A stretch of 64,000 nucleotides of DNA from contig NZ_CP012981.1 of the NCBI RefSeq assembly GCF_001411495.1, forward strand, positions 1,860,001-1,924,000, read 5' to 3'. The DNA is from Burkholderia cepacia ATCC 25416. GTDB taxonomy: Bacteria > Pseudomonadota > Gammaproteobacteria > Burkholderiales > Burkholderiaceae. Shown one piece after another: positions 1-9,659 of this stretch (its first letter is position 1; every line of letters starts with the position of its first letter). Made by a program: the position numbers and the translations under genes. The notes under the pieces were generated by a model. The model searched no databases. It was given only the letters and a program-made list of their open reading frames with translations, and had not been told where the DNA came from.

Positions 1-15
1 TTGTCCGATTTCCAT
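1..15 (-). CDS. ribH: 6,7-dimethyl-8-ribityllumazine synthase, first five codons only
   Basis: Only the start is inside the window: reading leftwards, an ATG gives Met-Glu-Ile-Gly-Gln and then runs off the edge. That is the N-terminus I remember for Burkholderia RibH. It sits 53 bases after the ribBA stop on the same strand, where ribH normally follows. RibH condenses the RibA/RibD-derived pyrimidine with the RibB product to make lumazine, the substrate of riboflavin synthase. The call rests on five residues plus context. Confidence 0.7.
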
Positions 16-68
16 GATCTTGTCCGTGGTGTGGATGAACGGTTATAGGGCGAAAGCGCCGTGGCGGG

Positions 69-1211
69 TTACGCGTTGGACGCCGGGCAGGACTTGGCTT
101 CGCCGCCGGGCATCGGAATGAAGCCCGTGACTTCCAGGCCGTAGCCGGACATGCTGCCCAGCTTGCGCGGATTCGACAGCACCTGCATCTTGCCGACGCC
201 GACATCGCGCAGGATCTGCGCGCCGATGCCGAACGTCTTGAAATCGACCGGCCGGCGCTTCAGCACAGCGGCCTTTTCTTCCTCGTCGAACGCCTTGAAG
301 ACGTCGATCAGGTGTTCCTTCGTGTCACCGCAGTTGAGCAGCACGATCACGCCGAGGTCGCGCTCCGCGATCTCGCGCATCGCGGCGTCGAGCGTCCACG
401 AGTGCGTCGACACGCCCGTTTCGAGCAGGTCGAGCACCGACAGCGGCTCGTGCACGCGCACCGGCGTATCGACGTCGGGCGCGGGCGCACCGCGCACCAG
501 CGCGATGTGCGGCGAGCCGCTCGGCTGGTCGCGGTACAGCACCGCGCGGAACGTGCCGTGCGCGGTCTGCATCGTACGCTCGGCGATCCGCTCGATGATC
601 GACTCGGTGCGGCTGCGGTACTGGATCAGGTCGGCGATCGTGCCGATCTTCAGGTTGTGCTCCTGCGCGAATTCGATCAGGTCGGGCAGGCGCGCCATCG
701 TGCCGTCGTCCTTGATGATCTCGCAGATCACCGCGGCCGGCGTGAGGCCGGCGAGCGCGGTGAAGTCGCAACCGGCCTCGGTGTGGCCCGCGCGCACGAG
801 CACGCCGCCCGGCTGCGCCATGATCGGGAACACGTGGCCCGGCTGCACGATGTGCTCGGGGCGCACGTCGTGCGCGACCGCCGTGGCGATCGTGTGCGCA
901 CGGTCGGCGGCCGAGATGCCGGTCGTCACGCCTTCGGCCGCTTCGATGCTGACCGTGAACGCGGTGCCGTACTGCGTGCCGTTGCGGTAGGTCATCAGCG
1001 GCAGGTGCAGCTGCTTGCAGCGTTCCTGCGTCAGCGTCAGGCAAACCAGGCCGCGGCCGTACTTGGCCATGAAGTTGATCGCTTCCGGTGTGACGAATTC
1101 GGCGGCGATCACGAGGTCGCCCTCGTTTTCGCGGTCTTCTTCGTCGACCAGGATCACCATCCGGCCGGCTTTCAGCTCGGCGATGATGTCGAGCGTGGAG
1201 GCGAGCGTCAT
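69..1211 (-). CDS. ribBA: 3,4-dihydroxy-2-butanone-4-phosphate synthase with a RibA-like C-terminal domain (RibBA/RibBX)
   Basis: 380 residues. The N-terminal ~205 residues are RibB, which converts ribulose 5-phosphate to dihydroxybutanone phosphate: the acidic loop DEEDRENEGD is at 23–32 and GHTEA at 142–146. The C-terminal half (about 210–380) has the GTP cyclohydrolase II fold signature, but I see none of the clustered cysteines that bind zinc in active RibA. Where they belong it reads HEPLSVLDLLETGVSTHSW. This matches the RibBX type, in which the second domain is not catalytic, so a separate ribA is expected elsewhere. The gene is cotranscribed leftwards between a DUF1993 gene and ribH. 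Confidence 0.93.
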   Translation of the reverse strand: MTLASTLDIIAELKAGRMVILVDEEDRENEGDLVIAAEFVTPEAINFMAKYGRGLVCLTLTQERCKQLHLPLMTYRNGTQYGTAFTVSIEAAEGVTTGISAADRAHTIATAVAHDVRPEHIVQPGHVFPIMAQPGGVLVRAGHTEAGCDFTALAGLTPAAVICEIIKDDGTMARLPDLIEFAQEHNLKIGTIADLIQYRSRTESIIERIAERTMQTAHGTFRAVLYRDQPSGSPHIALVRGAPAPDVDTPVRVHEPLSVLDLLETGVSTHSWTLDAAMREIAERDLGVIVLLNCGDTKEHLIDVFKAFDEEEKAAVLKRRPVDFKTFGIGAQILRDVGVGKMQVLSNPRKLGSMSGYGLEVTGFIPMPGGEAKSCPASNA

Positions 1212-1397
1212 AAGGGGGCGAGAAAGAGGAAAGTGCGTATTTTACGCCAGCCGGGCGGCGTTTCGGCTGGCAGGGGCCGCGCGCCGCCGGCAAGCGCTCC
1301 GGAAAGCGCCGCGGCCGGCCTGCGCGGCAGGCCTGGCCGGGCCCGCCGCAGGTTGCCTGCACGCGCGGTGGTAGGCCGGGCCTTGCCCGGCCGCGCG

Positions 1398-1916
1398 TCA
1401 GGCGTGCTGGTCGCGCCCGCCCAGGTAGTCGAGCTTGCCGAGCTCGACGCCGCTGTGGCGCAGGATGTCGTACGCGGTCGTCACGTGGAAGAAGAAATTG
1501 GGCAGCACGAAATTCAGCAGGTACGACTGGCCGGTGAACTCGATCGGGCCGACGCGCATCTTCAGCACGATCTGGCGCGTCTCGCTGCCGTCGATCTGCG
1601 CGGCGTCGAAGCTTTTCAGGTAGTCGATCGTCTTCTGGATGCGTGCGTGCAGTTCGTCGAAGGTCTGCTCGACGTCCGGATAGCTCGGGATCTCGGCGCC
1701 GGCGAGGCGGGCGGCGCAGCCCTTGGCCGTGTCGGTCGCAATATAGACCTGGCGGACGAGCGGCAGCATGTCCGGGTACAGGCGGGCGCCGACGAACACC
1801 GACGGATCGATCTGCTTTTCGGCCGCATGCGCCTGCGCCTTGCCGAGAATGTGCTGAAGATTGGTCAGGCCGCGGATCAGCACGGGCAGCGAAGCCTGGT
1901 ACATCGAGATGGACAT
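1398..1916 (-). CDS. DUF1993 domain protein
   Basis: 172 residues, soluble, of the DUF1993 family (DinB-like helical bundle; function unknown). It contains the family-type stretch VGPIEFTGQSYLLNFVLPNFF and a terminal LGGRDQHA. The start at 1916 is chosen because AAGGAG lies nine bases upstream; the frame stays open further up, but only as low-complexity arginine-rich sequence. It is inserted between the riboflavin synthase remnant and ribBA and runs in the same direction. Nothing in the sequence links it to flavin synthesis; its presence here probably reflects the rearrangement that removed the end of riboflavin synthase. Confidence 0.85.
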   Translation of the reverse strand: MSISMYQASLPVLIRGLTNLQHILGKAQAHAAEKQIDPSVFVGARLYPDMLPLVRQVYIATDTAKGCAARLAGAEIPSYPDVEQTFDELHARIQKTIDYLKSFDAAQIDGSETRQIVLKMRVGPIEFTGQSYLLNFVLPNFFFHVTTAYDILRHSGVELGKLDYLGGRDQHA

Positions 1917-1996
1917 GGGGGCGACTCCTTGAGGAAGAGGGCGGCCGCTACGCGGCGCGTCGTGCATTGCGGTATCGAGACCGCTGTCGACGCATC

Positions 1997-2334
1997 TTAG
2001 CGCGACCGCATGACCCGTGCGCGTCGTTGGCCGTTCGGCCGATGGAGCCGGCGGGCGGGCCGGTGCGCGCGCAGCGCCTTCTCGAGGTTCACTTCGCCGG
2101 GCTGGGCGAGGCCGACCGTACGGTTCAGGCTTTCGCGCGACACGTCGACGTCGAACGCGGTGTCGCTCCTGTCGATCACCGTCATGCACGCGCCCTGGAT
2201 CGCAATGCTGTCGCCCAGCGCGACATCGGCGAGGTCGAGGCCGCCGGCCAGCTCGGTCAGGCGCACGCCGGCGTCGGCCGACGCGCCGAGCGGCCGGATC
2301 GATTCGATACGGCCGCGACAATTCCGGTGAACAT
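1997..2334 (-). pseudogene. ribE: riboflavin synthase remnant (frameshifted and truncated)
   Basis: The reading frame opens at 2334 with MFTGIVAAV, the hallmark riboflavin synthase N-terminus, 14 bases after the ribD stop. It then shifts into another frame and stops at 2257. The true continuation (GRIESIRPLG … GDSIAIQGACMTVI … VDVSRESLNRTVGL … VNLEKALRAH) lies in a neighbouring frame down to about residue 85. After that the homology ends and unrelated sequence runs to a stop at 1997. At the shift one copy of CGGCCGT is present where two tandem copies would restore the frame, which suggests a 7-base slippage deletion. The second lumazine-binding barrel is missing. Two independent lesions make a functional product unlikely. 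Confidence 0.88.
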
Positions 2335-2348
2335 CGCGACGATCCCGT

Positions 2349-3470
2349 TCAGTGCGCGGCGTCCGTCGGCGTGAAGCGCGCGAGGATCCGCAGATCGTCG
2401 CCGACCCGCTCGACCCCGTGGAACGACAGCCGCGTGCGTGCGTCGAGGCTCGCCGGCGCGGCGAGGTCGAACATGCCGGCCGCATCGGCGCCCAGCAGGC
2501 TCGGTGCGAGATAGACGAGCAACTCGTCGACGCACTGTTCGCGCAGCAGCGAGCCGTTCAGCTTGTGGCCGGCCTCGACGTGCAGCTCGTTGACGCCGCG
2601 TGCGCCGAGCGCCGCCAGCATCGCGGGCAGGTCGACCTTGCCGTGCGCATTCGCGAGCGGCACGATTTCCGCGCCGCGCGCCTTCAGCACCTTCGCCCGC
2701 ACTTCGCCCGCGGCGTCGAGCCGGCCGCAGAAGATCAGCAGCGGAGCGCCTTCGAGCAGCCGCGCGTCGAGCGGCAGGTCGAGGCGGCTGTCGACCAGGA
2801 TGCGCTGCGGCTGGCGCGGCGTGTCGATCCCGCGCACGGTCAGCAGCGGGTTGTCCTCGCGCACGGTGCCGATGCCGGTCAGGATCGCGCAGGCGCGCGC
2901 GCGCCACGCATGCCCGTCGAGGCGCGCGGCCTCGCCGGTGATCCACTGGCTTTCGCCGGACGGCAGCGCGGTGCGGCCGTCGAGCGACGCGGCGGTCTTC
3001 ATCCGCACCCACGGGCGGCCGCGTGTCATCCGCGACACGAAGCCGATGTTCAGTTCGCCGGCTTCATGCGCGAGCAGCCCGCAGCGTACGTCGATGCCGG
3101 CGTCGCGCAGCATCCCGAGGCCGCGCCCCGATACCTGCGGGTTCGGGTCTTCCATCGCGGCGACGACCTTCGCGACGCGCGCGTCGATCAGCGCGTTCGC
3201 GCACGGCGGCGTGCGGCCGAAATGGCTGCACGGTTCGAGCGTGACGTAGACGGTCGAGCCCGCGACGTCGTAGCCGCGCGCGCGCGCGTCCTTCAGCGCC
3301 TGGACCTCAGCGTGATCCTGGCCGGCCGGCTGCGTGAAGCCTTCGCCGATCACGTCGCCGTCCTTGACGATCACGCAGCCGACACGCGGGTTCGGCGCCG
3401 TCGTATACATGCCGCGCGCGGCGAGCGCGAGCGCACGCTGCATGTGGGCGAAATCGATATCCGAGAACAT
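2349..3470 (-). CDS. ribD: bifunctional pyrimidine deaminase/reductase of riboflavin synthesis
   Basis: 373 residues, the usual length. The N-terminal deaminase domain carries the zinc site: H53-A-E55, with C81 and C90 in PCSHFGRTPPC. The C-terminal reductase domain starts near residue 150 (RPWVRMKTAASLDGRTA) and includes ITGEAAR and the HVEAGHKLNGSLL segment. It deaminates and then reduces the ring-opened GTP product on the way to the lumazine precursor. It heads the leftward rib cluster and lies 15 bases after the hemL stop, so it may be cotranscribed with hemL. The downstream riboflavin synthase is broken, but this gene looks intact. Confidence 0.96.
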   Translation of the reverse strand: MFSDIDFAHMQRALALAARGMYTTAPNPRVGCVIVKDGDVIGEGFTQPAGQDHAEVQALKDARARGYDVAGSTVYVTLEPCSHFGRTPPCANALIDARVAKVVAAMEDPNPQVSGRGLGMLRDAGIDVRCGLLAHEAGELNIGFVSRMTRGRPWVRMKTAASLDGRTALPSGESQWITGEAARLDGHAWRARACAILTGIGTVREDNPLLTVRGIDTPRQPQRILVDSRLDLPLDARLLEGAPLLIFCGRLDAAGEVRAKVLKARGAEIVPLANAHGKVDLPAMLAALGARGVNELHVEAGHKLNGSLLREQCVDELLVYLAPSLLGADAAGMFDLAAPASLDARTRLSFHGVERVGDDLRILARFTPTDAAH

Positions 3471-3485
3471 GCGCGCGGCCCCGGG

Positions 3486-4769
3486 TCAGGCAGCGAGTGC
3501 CGCGAAGGCGCGGCGCGCGGCCGCGAGCGTCGCGTCGATCACCGCGTCGTCGTGCGTGCTCGACACGAAGCCGGCCTCGTACGCGGACGGCGCGAAATAC
3601 ACGCCTTCGTCGAGCATCAGGTGGAAGAAGCGGTTGAAGCGCTCGGTGTCGCTCTTCGTGACTTCGGCGAAGCTGGTCGGCACGCGTTCGGCGAAGTAGA
3701 GGCCGAACATCGCGCCGATCGAGTCGGCCGCGAACGGCACGCCGGCCGCACGCGCTTCGGCCGCGAGGCCGTCGGCGAGACGCTTCGTCTGCGCGGTGAG
3801 CGCGTCGTAGAAGCCCGGCGCCTGGATCAGCTGCAGCGTCTTCAGCCCCGCGGCGACCGCGATCGGGTTGCCCGACAGCGTGCCGGCCTGGTAGACGCCG
3901 CCGAGCGGCGCGAGGTGGGCCATGATGTCGCGGCGGCCGCCGAACGCGGCAGCCGGCATCCCGCCGCCGATCACCTTGCCGAGGCAGGTGAGGTCGGCCG
4001 TGATCCCGTAGTACGCCTGCGCGCCGCCGAGCGCGACGCGGAACCCGCACATCACCTCGTCGAAGATCAGCACGGCGCCGTGCTTCGTGCACAGTGCGCG
4101 CAGCGCGTTGAGGAATTCCGGCGTGCCGCGCACGAGGTTCATGTTGCCCGCGACCGGCTCGACGATCACGGCGGCGATCTCGTCGCCGAACGCGCCGAAC
4201 GCTTCCTCGAGCGCGGCGACGTTGTTGTATTCGAGGACGGTCGTGTGCTTCGCGATGTCGGCGGGCACGCCGGCCGACGTCGGGTTGCCGAACGTCAGCA
4301 GGCCCGAGCCGGCCTTCACGAGCAGGCTGTCCGCGTGGCCGTGGTAGCAGCCCTCGAACTTGACGATCCGGCTGCGGCCCGTGAAGCCGCGCGCGAGGCG
4401 CAGCGCGCTCATCGTGGCCTCGGTGCCGCTCGACACCATCCGCACCTGCTCGATCGACGGCACGAGCTTGCAGATTTCCTCGGCGATCTCGATCTCGGCT
4501 TCGGTCGGCGCGCCGAACGAGAAGCCGTCGGCGAGCACGTTCTGCACGGCCGACAGCACTTCAGGATGGACGTGGCCGACGATCATCGGGCCCCACGAGC
4601 CGATGTAGTCGATGTACTGCTTGCCGTCGGCATCCCAGAAATACGGGCCTTGCGCGCGCGCGACGAAGCGCGGCGTGCCGCCGACCGAACGGAATGCGCG
4701 CACCGGCGAGTTGACGCCGCCGGGAATGGTCTTCTGGGCGCGTTCGAAGAGGATCTGATTGTTGGACAT
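3486..4769 (-). CDS. hemL: glutamate-1-semialdehyde 2,1-aminomutase
   Basis: 427 residues. It makes 5-aminolevulinate from glutamate-1-semialdehyde in the C5 route to heme. The class III aminotransferase features are clear: SSGTEATM at 113–120, GCYHGHAD at 140–147, the IFDEV cofactor motif at 235–239, and the pyridoxal-phosphate lysine K265 in LGKVIGGG. The start at 4769 gives the family N-terminus [12 protein letters not shown]; longer in-frame extensions are arginine-rich and not conserved-looking. It is followed closely by ribD on the same strand. Confidence 0.97.
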   Translation of the reverse strand: MSNNQILFERAQKTIPGGVNSPVRAFRSVGGTPRFVARAQGPYFWDADGKQYIDYIGSWGPMIVGHVHPEVLSAVQNVLADGFSFGAPTEAEIEIAEEICKLVPSIEQVRMVSSGTEATMSALRLARGFTGRSRIVKFEGCYHGHADSLLVKAGSGLLTFGNPTSAGVPADIAKHTTVLEYNNVAALEEAFGAFGDEIAAVIVEPVAGNMNLVRGTPEFLNALRALCTKHGAVLIFDEVMCGFRVALGGAQAYYGITADLTCLGKVIGGGMPAAAFGGRRDIMAHLAPLGGVYQAGTLSGNPIAVAAGLKTLQLIQAPGFYDALTAQTKRLADGLAAEARAAGVPFAADSIGAMFGLYFAERVPTSFAEVTKSDTERFNRFFHLMLDEGVYFAPSAYEAGFVSSTHDDAVIDATLAAARRAFAALAA

Positions 4770-4960
4770 GAGCGAAACCTGCGAGAGAAGGGCGCGGGGG
4801 CCTGTGCACGGGCCGCGGCGCCTGGGCGGAACGATCGTCCGATTGTACCGGAGACGCGCGCGGCGGGCCCGCGGCGCGGTCCGCGGCCTTTCGGCGCGTG
4901 CGGGGTTGCGCGGGCCTGGGCCGGAAAGGAGGGGCAGATGCGGCGCGGCGGCCGCTTCGG

Positions 4961-5413
4961 TTATCGCGGCGGTTTGCGCTTGCCGGTCAGCTCGGCCCAG
5001 CGTTTCTCGAGCGGGCCTTCGACCATCGGCTTGATCACGGTGCCGGAGCTTTGCGCATCCCAGGTCTGCACGGAATACGGATGCACGCGCAGCGCATCGC
5101 GTGGGATCACGACGTCCTGGTGCGCATCGACCAGCCAGTCGTATACGAAGTCGATGCACAGCCGGTAGCCACGCTTCGTCGCCGGATCGGGTACCTCGTA
5201 CGGCGCGCGCGTCACGTAGCCGGAGCCGAACACGCCCTTGGGTTCCTTCGCGACACGGTGCAGGAACACGCGGTCGCCCGGCAGGACGCCGCGCGCGAAG
5301 CCGCAGCCCCACACGTCATGCACGGCCTCGCCGGCCTTCACGCGCGCGGCGACGTCGGGCAGTTCGGGCCACGGCCATTTCTTGGGGCTCCAGATCAACA
5401 GGAAAGCGGTCAT
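4961..5413 (-). CDS. PUA/EVE-like domain protein
   Basis: 150 residues, soluble. It opens [15 protein letters not shown] and has the [19 protein letters not shown] stretch seen in EVE/PUA-like proteins, which bind modified bases or RNA, followed by [14 protein letters not shown] assign the fold by resemblance only; the ligand is unknown and a link to modified DNA is speculation. It ends with a basic tail (GKRKPPR). It is transcribed leftwards between hemL and the divergent Bcr/CflA exporter, with no partner gene. The start at 5413 is the first Met giving the family-like N-terminus. Confidence 0.7.
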   Translation of the reverse strand: MTAFLLIWSPKKWPWPELPDVAARVKAGEAVHDVWGCGFARGVLPGDRVFLHRVAKEPKGVFGSGYVTRAPYEVPDPATKRGYRLCIDFVYDWLVDAHQDVVIPRDALRVHPYSVQTWDAQSSGTVIKPMVEGPLEKRWAELTGKRKPPR

Positions 5414-5668
5414 CGGTTCGGTCGTGTGTCGAATTGAATGGATCAGACAATTGGCAGCGAGGCGCTGCAAGCTTAATCGAATCCTTGCTCGCGATCCCGC
5501 GCGGCGGGCGCCGTGCCGGTGTTTTTTCCGCCGGTCGCGCTCCGGGCCGGCGGCACTAAAAAAAGTTGCGCGTACAATCATGGGCCCGAGCGCGCCGTTC
5601 GCGGCGCGGTCTCCCGTCTTCACCACCACGCGCGCCCCGATGCGCGCGGCGCTTCATTCCGGATACCC

Positions 5669-6886
5669 ATGTCTCACGTCGTCCGGCGCCGGCCCGATGC
5701 CCGGCTGATCCTGTTGCTCGGCGCGCTCGCCGCCTGCGGGCCGATCGCTACCGACATGTACCTGCCGAGCCTGCCGTCGATCGCCGACGGCTTCTCCGTC
5801 AGCCCCGGCGCCGCGCAGCGCACGCTGACGAGCTTCATGGCCGGCTTCTCGATCGGCATGCTGCTGTACGGCCCGCTGTCCGATACGTGGGGCCGCCGTC
5901 CCGTGCTGCTCGGCGGCATCGCGCTATTTACGCTCGCGAGCATCGGCTGCTTCGTGTCGAACTCGATCGACATGCTGATCCTCGTGCGCTTCCTGCAGGC
6001 GCTCGGCGCCGGCGCGGCGTCGGTGCTGTCACGTGCGATCGCGCGCGACGCGCACGAGCCGACCGACGCGGCGAAGGTGCTGTCGATGGTCGCGATCGTC
6101 ACCGCGGTCGGGCCGCTGCTCGCGCCGCTGATCGGCGGGCAGATCCTGCGTTTCTCGGGCTGGCGCGGCGTGTTCGTCGTGCTGGCCGTGTTCGGCGCGG
6201 TGTGCGCGGCGACCGCGTACCTGCGCGTGCCCGAAACCTGGCCGAAGGAGCGGCGCAAGAGCGCGGCCGTGCTCGCGTCGTTCGCGTCGTACGGGCGCAT
6301 CCTGTCCGATCCCGTCGCATGGGGGCACATGCTTTGCGGCGGGATGGCGTTCGCGTCGATGTTCTCGTACATCACCGCGACGCCGTTCGTGTACATCGAG
6401 TATTTCCACGTGTCGCCGCAGCACTACGGGCTGCTGTTCGGCCTGAACGTGGTCGGCATCATGATCGGCAACTTCACGAACACGCGGCTGGTCGGCCGCG
6501 TCGGTTCGCTGCGCATCATCGCGGCCGCGTCGCTGGTGAGCTGCATCGCGTCGCTCGCGGTCGCGCTCGTCGCGCTGACCGGGTGGGGCGGGCTATGGTC
6601 GATCGTCGTGTGCCTGTTCTTCGTCGTCGGCGTGGTCGGGATCCTGTCCGCGAACTGCACGACCGACCTCATGCATCGTTATCCGCACAATGCGGGCGCG
6701 TCGGCGGCCGTGTTCGGCGCGATGCAGCTGGCGCTCGGCGCGATCGCGAGCGTGGCGATCGGCGCGCTCGCGGACGGCACGCCGTTCGCGATGGGGGTGA
6801 CGATCGGTGTTACGGGCGTGCTGTGTTTCGCCGGGCGCTGTCTCGTGCTGCGCTGGCACGGGCGGCCGGTGAAAGCGGGGGCGTGA
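5669..6886 (+). CDS. Bcr/CflA family drug-resistance MFS exporter
   Basis: 405 residues with twelve predicted membrane segments. Near the N-terminus it has the Bcr/CflA signature (CGPIATDMYLPSLPSIA), then GMLLYGPLSDTWGRRPVLL (the MFS loop 2–3 motif) and RFLQALGAGAASVLSRAIARD (motif C region). It should export small toxic compounds by proton antiport; the substrate cannot be read from the sequence. The start at 5669 is chosen over an upstream in-frame Met because the extra N-terminus is basic and non-membrane. It is convergent with glk–hexR, with a shared hairpin terminator between them. Confidence 0.9.
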   Translation: MSHVVRRRPDARLILLLGALAACGPIATDMYLPSLPSIADGFSVSPGAAQRTLTSFMAGFSIGMLLYGPLSDTWGRRPVLLGGIALFTLASIGCFVSNSIDMLILVRFLQALGAGAASVLSRAIARDAHEPTDAAKVLSMVAIVTAVGPLLAPLIGGQILRFSGWRGVFVVLAVFGAVCAATAYLRVPETWPKERRKSAAVLASFASYGRILSDPVAWGHMLCGGMAFASMFSYITATPFVYIEYFHVSPQHYGLLFGLNVVGIMIGNFTNTRLVGRVGSLRIIAAASLVSCIASLAVALVALTGWGGLWSIVVCLFFVVGVVGILSANCTTDLMHRYPHNAGASAAVFGAMQLALGAIASVAIGALADGTPFAMGVTIGVTGVLCFAGRCLVLRWHGRPVKAGA

Positions 6887-6909
6887 TCCTCCAGCCGGGC
6901 GGCGCCATG

Positions 6910-6947
6910 AAAAACGCCACCGCGCGCGATGCGCCGGTGGCGTTTTT
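6910..6947. terminator. bidirectional intrinsic terminator
   Basis: A 13-base stem AAAAACGCCACCG / CGGTGGCGTTTTT closes a 12-base loop. The stem has an A-tract on one side and a T-tract on the other, so it can stop both the rightward exporter and the leftward zwf–pgl–glk/hexR transcript. Confidence 0.9.
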
Positions 6948-6985
6948 CGTTGGGGGGCAGGAAGCGGCTTGCGCCGCGCCGTGCG

Positions 6986-8914
6986 TCAATCCCGCGCGAC
7001 GTCCTTCGCCGCCGGCGACGCGCCATGGCTCAGCCAGTCGAGCACGTCGGCCGTTTCGTCGTCGCTCGCGCGTGCCTTTGCCTGGGCGACGGCCTCGGGC
7101 AGTTCGCCGTTCGTCGACGCCCGGCGGATCGCGACGCCGACCGCGAGGATGTCGATCATCAGCAGATGCAGGATCCGCGAGATCATCGACAGCTGCGATT
7201 CGCGCATCTCGATGTGGTCGGTCTCGAGCGCGACGGTCGCGCGCTTCGCGAGCGGCGTGTTGCTCGACGTGATCGCGATCACCTTCGCGCCGGCCTGCAT
7301 CGCGACGTCGAGCACGCGCAGCAGCTCGGGCGCGCGTCCCGACTTCGACACCGCGACGATCACGTCGCCCTTGCCGAGCAGCGCGGCCGATGCGGCCTGC
7401 ATGTACAGGTCGCCGTACGCGATCGTCGGGATCCCGAAGCGGAAGAACTTGTAGTGCGCGTCCTGCGCGACGATGTTCGAGTTGCCGAGCCCGTAGAACT
7501 CGATGCGCCGCGCGCCGTTCAGGATCTCGATCGCGTTCTCGACGTGCTCGAAGTTCAGGTGCTCGCGCAGCTGCAGGATCGCCGACACCGTGTTGTCGAG
7601 CACCTTTGCGCCGAAGTCGGTGGCCGTGTCGCCGAGATGCACCTGGCTGTGGCTCATCGGGATCGTGCCGGTGAGGCCGGTGGCGAGCTTCAGCTTGAAG
7701 TCGGACAAGCCCTGGCAGCCGAGCGAGCGGCAGAAGCGGATCACCGTCGGCTGGCTCACGTCGGCCTTGCGCGCGATGTCGACGATCGGGTCGTTGATGA
7801 TCGAGCGCGGATGGTTCAGCGCGAGATCGGCGACGCGGCGCTCGGCCGGCGTCAGCGCGTCGCGCATCTGGCGGATCCGTTCGAACACGGCCGACGACGC
7901 ACCGCCCGAGCGGTTCGACAACTGCTCCGCGAGGATCGCGGATACGCCGAGGAACGCAGGGTATTCGGCGGTGATCAGGTAGGTCGGGATGTTCTCGAGA
8001 TAGTGCGTGAAGCGGCCCTTCGCCTCGAAGCGCGCGCGGAACGACGAGCGCGTGAACAGCTCGCCGAGCTTCAGCGCGACGCCGCCGCCGATGTACACGC
8101 CGCCGAGCGCGCCGAGCGTCAGCGCGACGCTGCCCGCGAACGCGCCGAGAATCCCGCAGAAGCATTCGACTGTCTCGAGCGCGAGCGCGTCGCCCGCATG
8201 CGCGCGCTCGACGATCTCGACCGTGTCGACGGTCGCGGCGACGCGCTTCTTGTCGCGCGCGGCGAGCGCGCGATAGATGATCTCCATGCCGGGGCCCGCA
8301 CATACGCGTTCGAACGACACGTGCGGAAACTTCTTGCGCGCGTACTGCAGCACCAGATCCTCGCGCTCGTCCTGCGGCGCGAACGACGCGTGGCCGCCCT
8401 CGCTGCCGAGCGCGATCCAGCGGTCGTCGGCCGGAATCAGCCCCGACACGCCGAGCCCGGTGCCGGGCCCGAGCAGCCCGATCACGCTGTTCTGGCGGCG
8501 CGTGCCGCCGCCGACCTGCACGCGCTGCGCGTCGGTCAGGCCCGGCAGCGCCATGGCCAGCGCGGTGAAATCGTTGACGACGAGCAGCGTGTCGAAGCCG
8601 AGCGCGCGGCGCGTCGCCTCGATCGAGAAGCTCCAGTCGTGGTTGGTCATCGTGACCTGGTCGCCGTCGACCGGATTGGCGATCGCGATCGCCGCGTGGT
8701 TCACGCGGCTGATCTTCACGTCCTTCAGGTATTTGCGGATCGCGTCGGTGAGCGTCGGATAGTCGGCGCCGGGATACACGCGGATCTGCGTGATGTCGCC
8801 CGGCCCGGTTTCCAGCGCGAAACGCGCGTTGGTGCCGCCGACGTCCGCGAGCAGGCGCGGGCCGTCGGCATGCTGGCCCGCGACAACGGCCTTACTTTGC
8901 GCACCAGTAGACAT
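6986..8914 (-). CDS. glk: glucokinase fused to HexR (RpiR-type) regulator
   Basis: 642 residues, two proteins in one. Residues ~20–340 are a bacterial glucokinase: phosphate-binding [11 protein letters not shown] at 22–32, GPGTGLG and SEGGHASF motifs, and [14 protein letters not shown]. Residues ~350–425 are an RpiR-type helix-turn-helix ([15 protein letters not shown]), and ~480–610 a SIS sugar-phosphate domain ([23 protein letters not shown]). The kinase makes glucose 6-phosphate; HexR proteins sense the Entner–Doudoroff intermediate KDPG and repress zwf-type genes. The start overlaps the end of pgl by 23 bases, so it is cotranscribed with zwf and pgl and probably represses its own operon. 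Confidence 0.95.
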   Translation of the reverse strand: MSTGAQSKAVVAGQHADGPRLLADVGGTNARFALETGPGDITQIRVYPGADYPTLTDAIRKYLKDVKISRVNHAAIAIANPVDGDQVTMTNHDWSFSIEATRRALGFDTLLVVNDFTALAMALPGLTDAQRVQVGGGTRRQNSVIGLLGPGTGLGVSGLIPADDRWIALGSEGGHASFAPQDEREDLVLQYARKKFPHVSFERVCAGPGMEIIYRALAARDKKRVAATVDTVEIVERAHAGDALALETVECFCGILGAFAGSVALTLGALGGVYIGGGVALKLGELFTRSSFRARFEAKGRFTHYLENIPTYLITAEYPAFLGVSAILAEQLSNRSGGASSAVFERIRQMRDALTPAERRVADLALNHPRSIINDPIVDIARKADVSQPTVIRFCRSLGCQGLSDFKLKLATGLTGTIPMSHSQVHLGDTATDFGAKVLDNTVSAILQLREHLNFEHVENAIEILNGARRIEFYGLGNSNIVAQDAHYKFFRFGIPTIAYGDLYMQAASAALLGKGDVIVAVSKSGRAPELLRVLDVAMQAGAKVIAITSSNTPLAKRATVALETDHIEMRESQLSMISRILHLLMIDILAVGVAIRRASTNGELPEAVAQAKARASDDETADVLDWLSHGASPAAKDVARD

Positions 8915-9572
8915 CGAGCTGGGTCCCCTTGTCGTTGGCCAGTTGGGAAATCGCGTTCTTCTGCAGCGATGCGGCCGCGGCGTCGAGCACCGCGCGCTTG
9001 CGTTCGCCCGCGATCAGCAGGAACAGCCGGTCGACGCGCTTGAGCGCATCGAGCGAGAAGCTCACGCGCGCATGCGGCGCGGCGCCGGGATGCACGGCGA
9101 CGAACCGCTCGGGCGTCGCGATCGCGTGATCCCATTCGGGCGCATCGGCGAAGATCGACGCGGTATGGCCGTCCTCGCCCATGCCGAGCACCGCGACGGT
9201 CGGCACGCGGTAGTCGGCGTTCGCGTTCAGCGCGGCGACATGCGCGTCGAGCGCGCTGCGCGTGTCGACGAGCGGCAGGAAGCGGGCAGGGGCCGCCGCG
9301 TGCTGCAGCAGCGTGTCGCGCACCAGGCGCGCGTTGCTGGCCGCGTCGTCCTCCGGCACCCAGCGGTCGTCGACCAGCGTCACGTCGACGCCGGCCCAGT
9401 CGAGCGCCGCGTGCGACAGCGTGTGCAGGAACGGGCGCGGGCTCGTGCCGCCGGACACCGCGAGCGTCGGGCGCGCGGGGCCGGCGAGCGCGGCGCGCAG
9501 CGCATCGCCGACGGCGCGCGCGAGCGCTTCGCTTTGCGCTTCCTGGGTGTCGAAAGCGTGGATCTCGATCAC
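8892..9572 (-). CDS. pgl: 6-phosphogluconolactonase
   Basis: 226 residues, the DevB/SOL type. It hydrolyses 6-phosphogluconolactone made by the upstream zwf product. Visible motifs are [30 protein letters not shown] and [12 protein letters not shown], which form the sugar-phosphate site. A strong ribosome site (CGGAGGAG) sits just before the ATG. It is 87 bases after zwf, and its end overlaps the glk–hexR start by 23 bases, indicating translational coupling in one leftward operon. Confidence 0.95.
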   Translation of the reverse strand: MIEIHAFDTQEAQSEALARAVGDALRAALAGPARPTLAVSGGTSPRPFLHTLSHAALDWAGVDVTLVDDRWVPEDDAASNARLVRDTLLQHAAAPARFLPLVDTRSALDAHVAALNANADYRVPTVAVLGMGEDGHTASIFADAPEWDHAIATPERFVAVHPGAAPHARVSFSLDALKRVDRLFLLIAGERKRAVLDAAAASLQKNAISQLANDKGTQLDVYWCAK

Positions 9573-9659
9573 ATCTCCTCCGGACTGCTTTGTCTGTTCA
9601 AATCGTACGAATCGTGGGGCACGTCGCCGCGTACGAAGGCGTGCGCGGTGACGTTTACA

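Noticed and set aside
312..2000. Long rightward open frame (562 codons) across ribBA and the DUF1993 gene
   Set aside because: Arginine/histidine-rich antisense shadow of real leftward genes in GC-rich DNA; no ribosome site or family signature.
2352..5168. 938-codon rightward open frame over ribD and hemL
   Set aside because: Antisense to two clear enzymes; composition is typical of the complementary frame in high-G+C genomes.
6929..9043. 704-codon rightward open frame over glk–hexR and pgl
   Set aside because: Shadow of the fusion gene; no independent start or motif.
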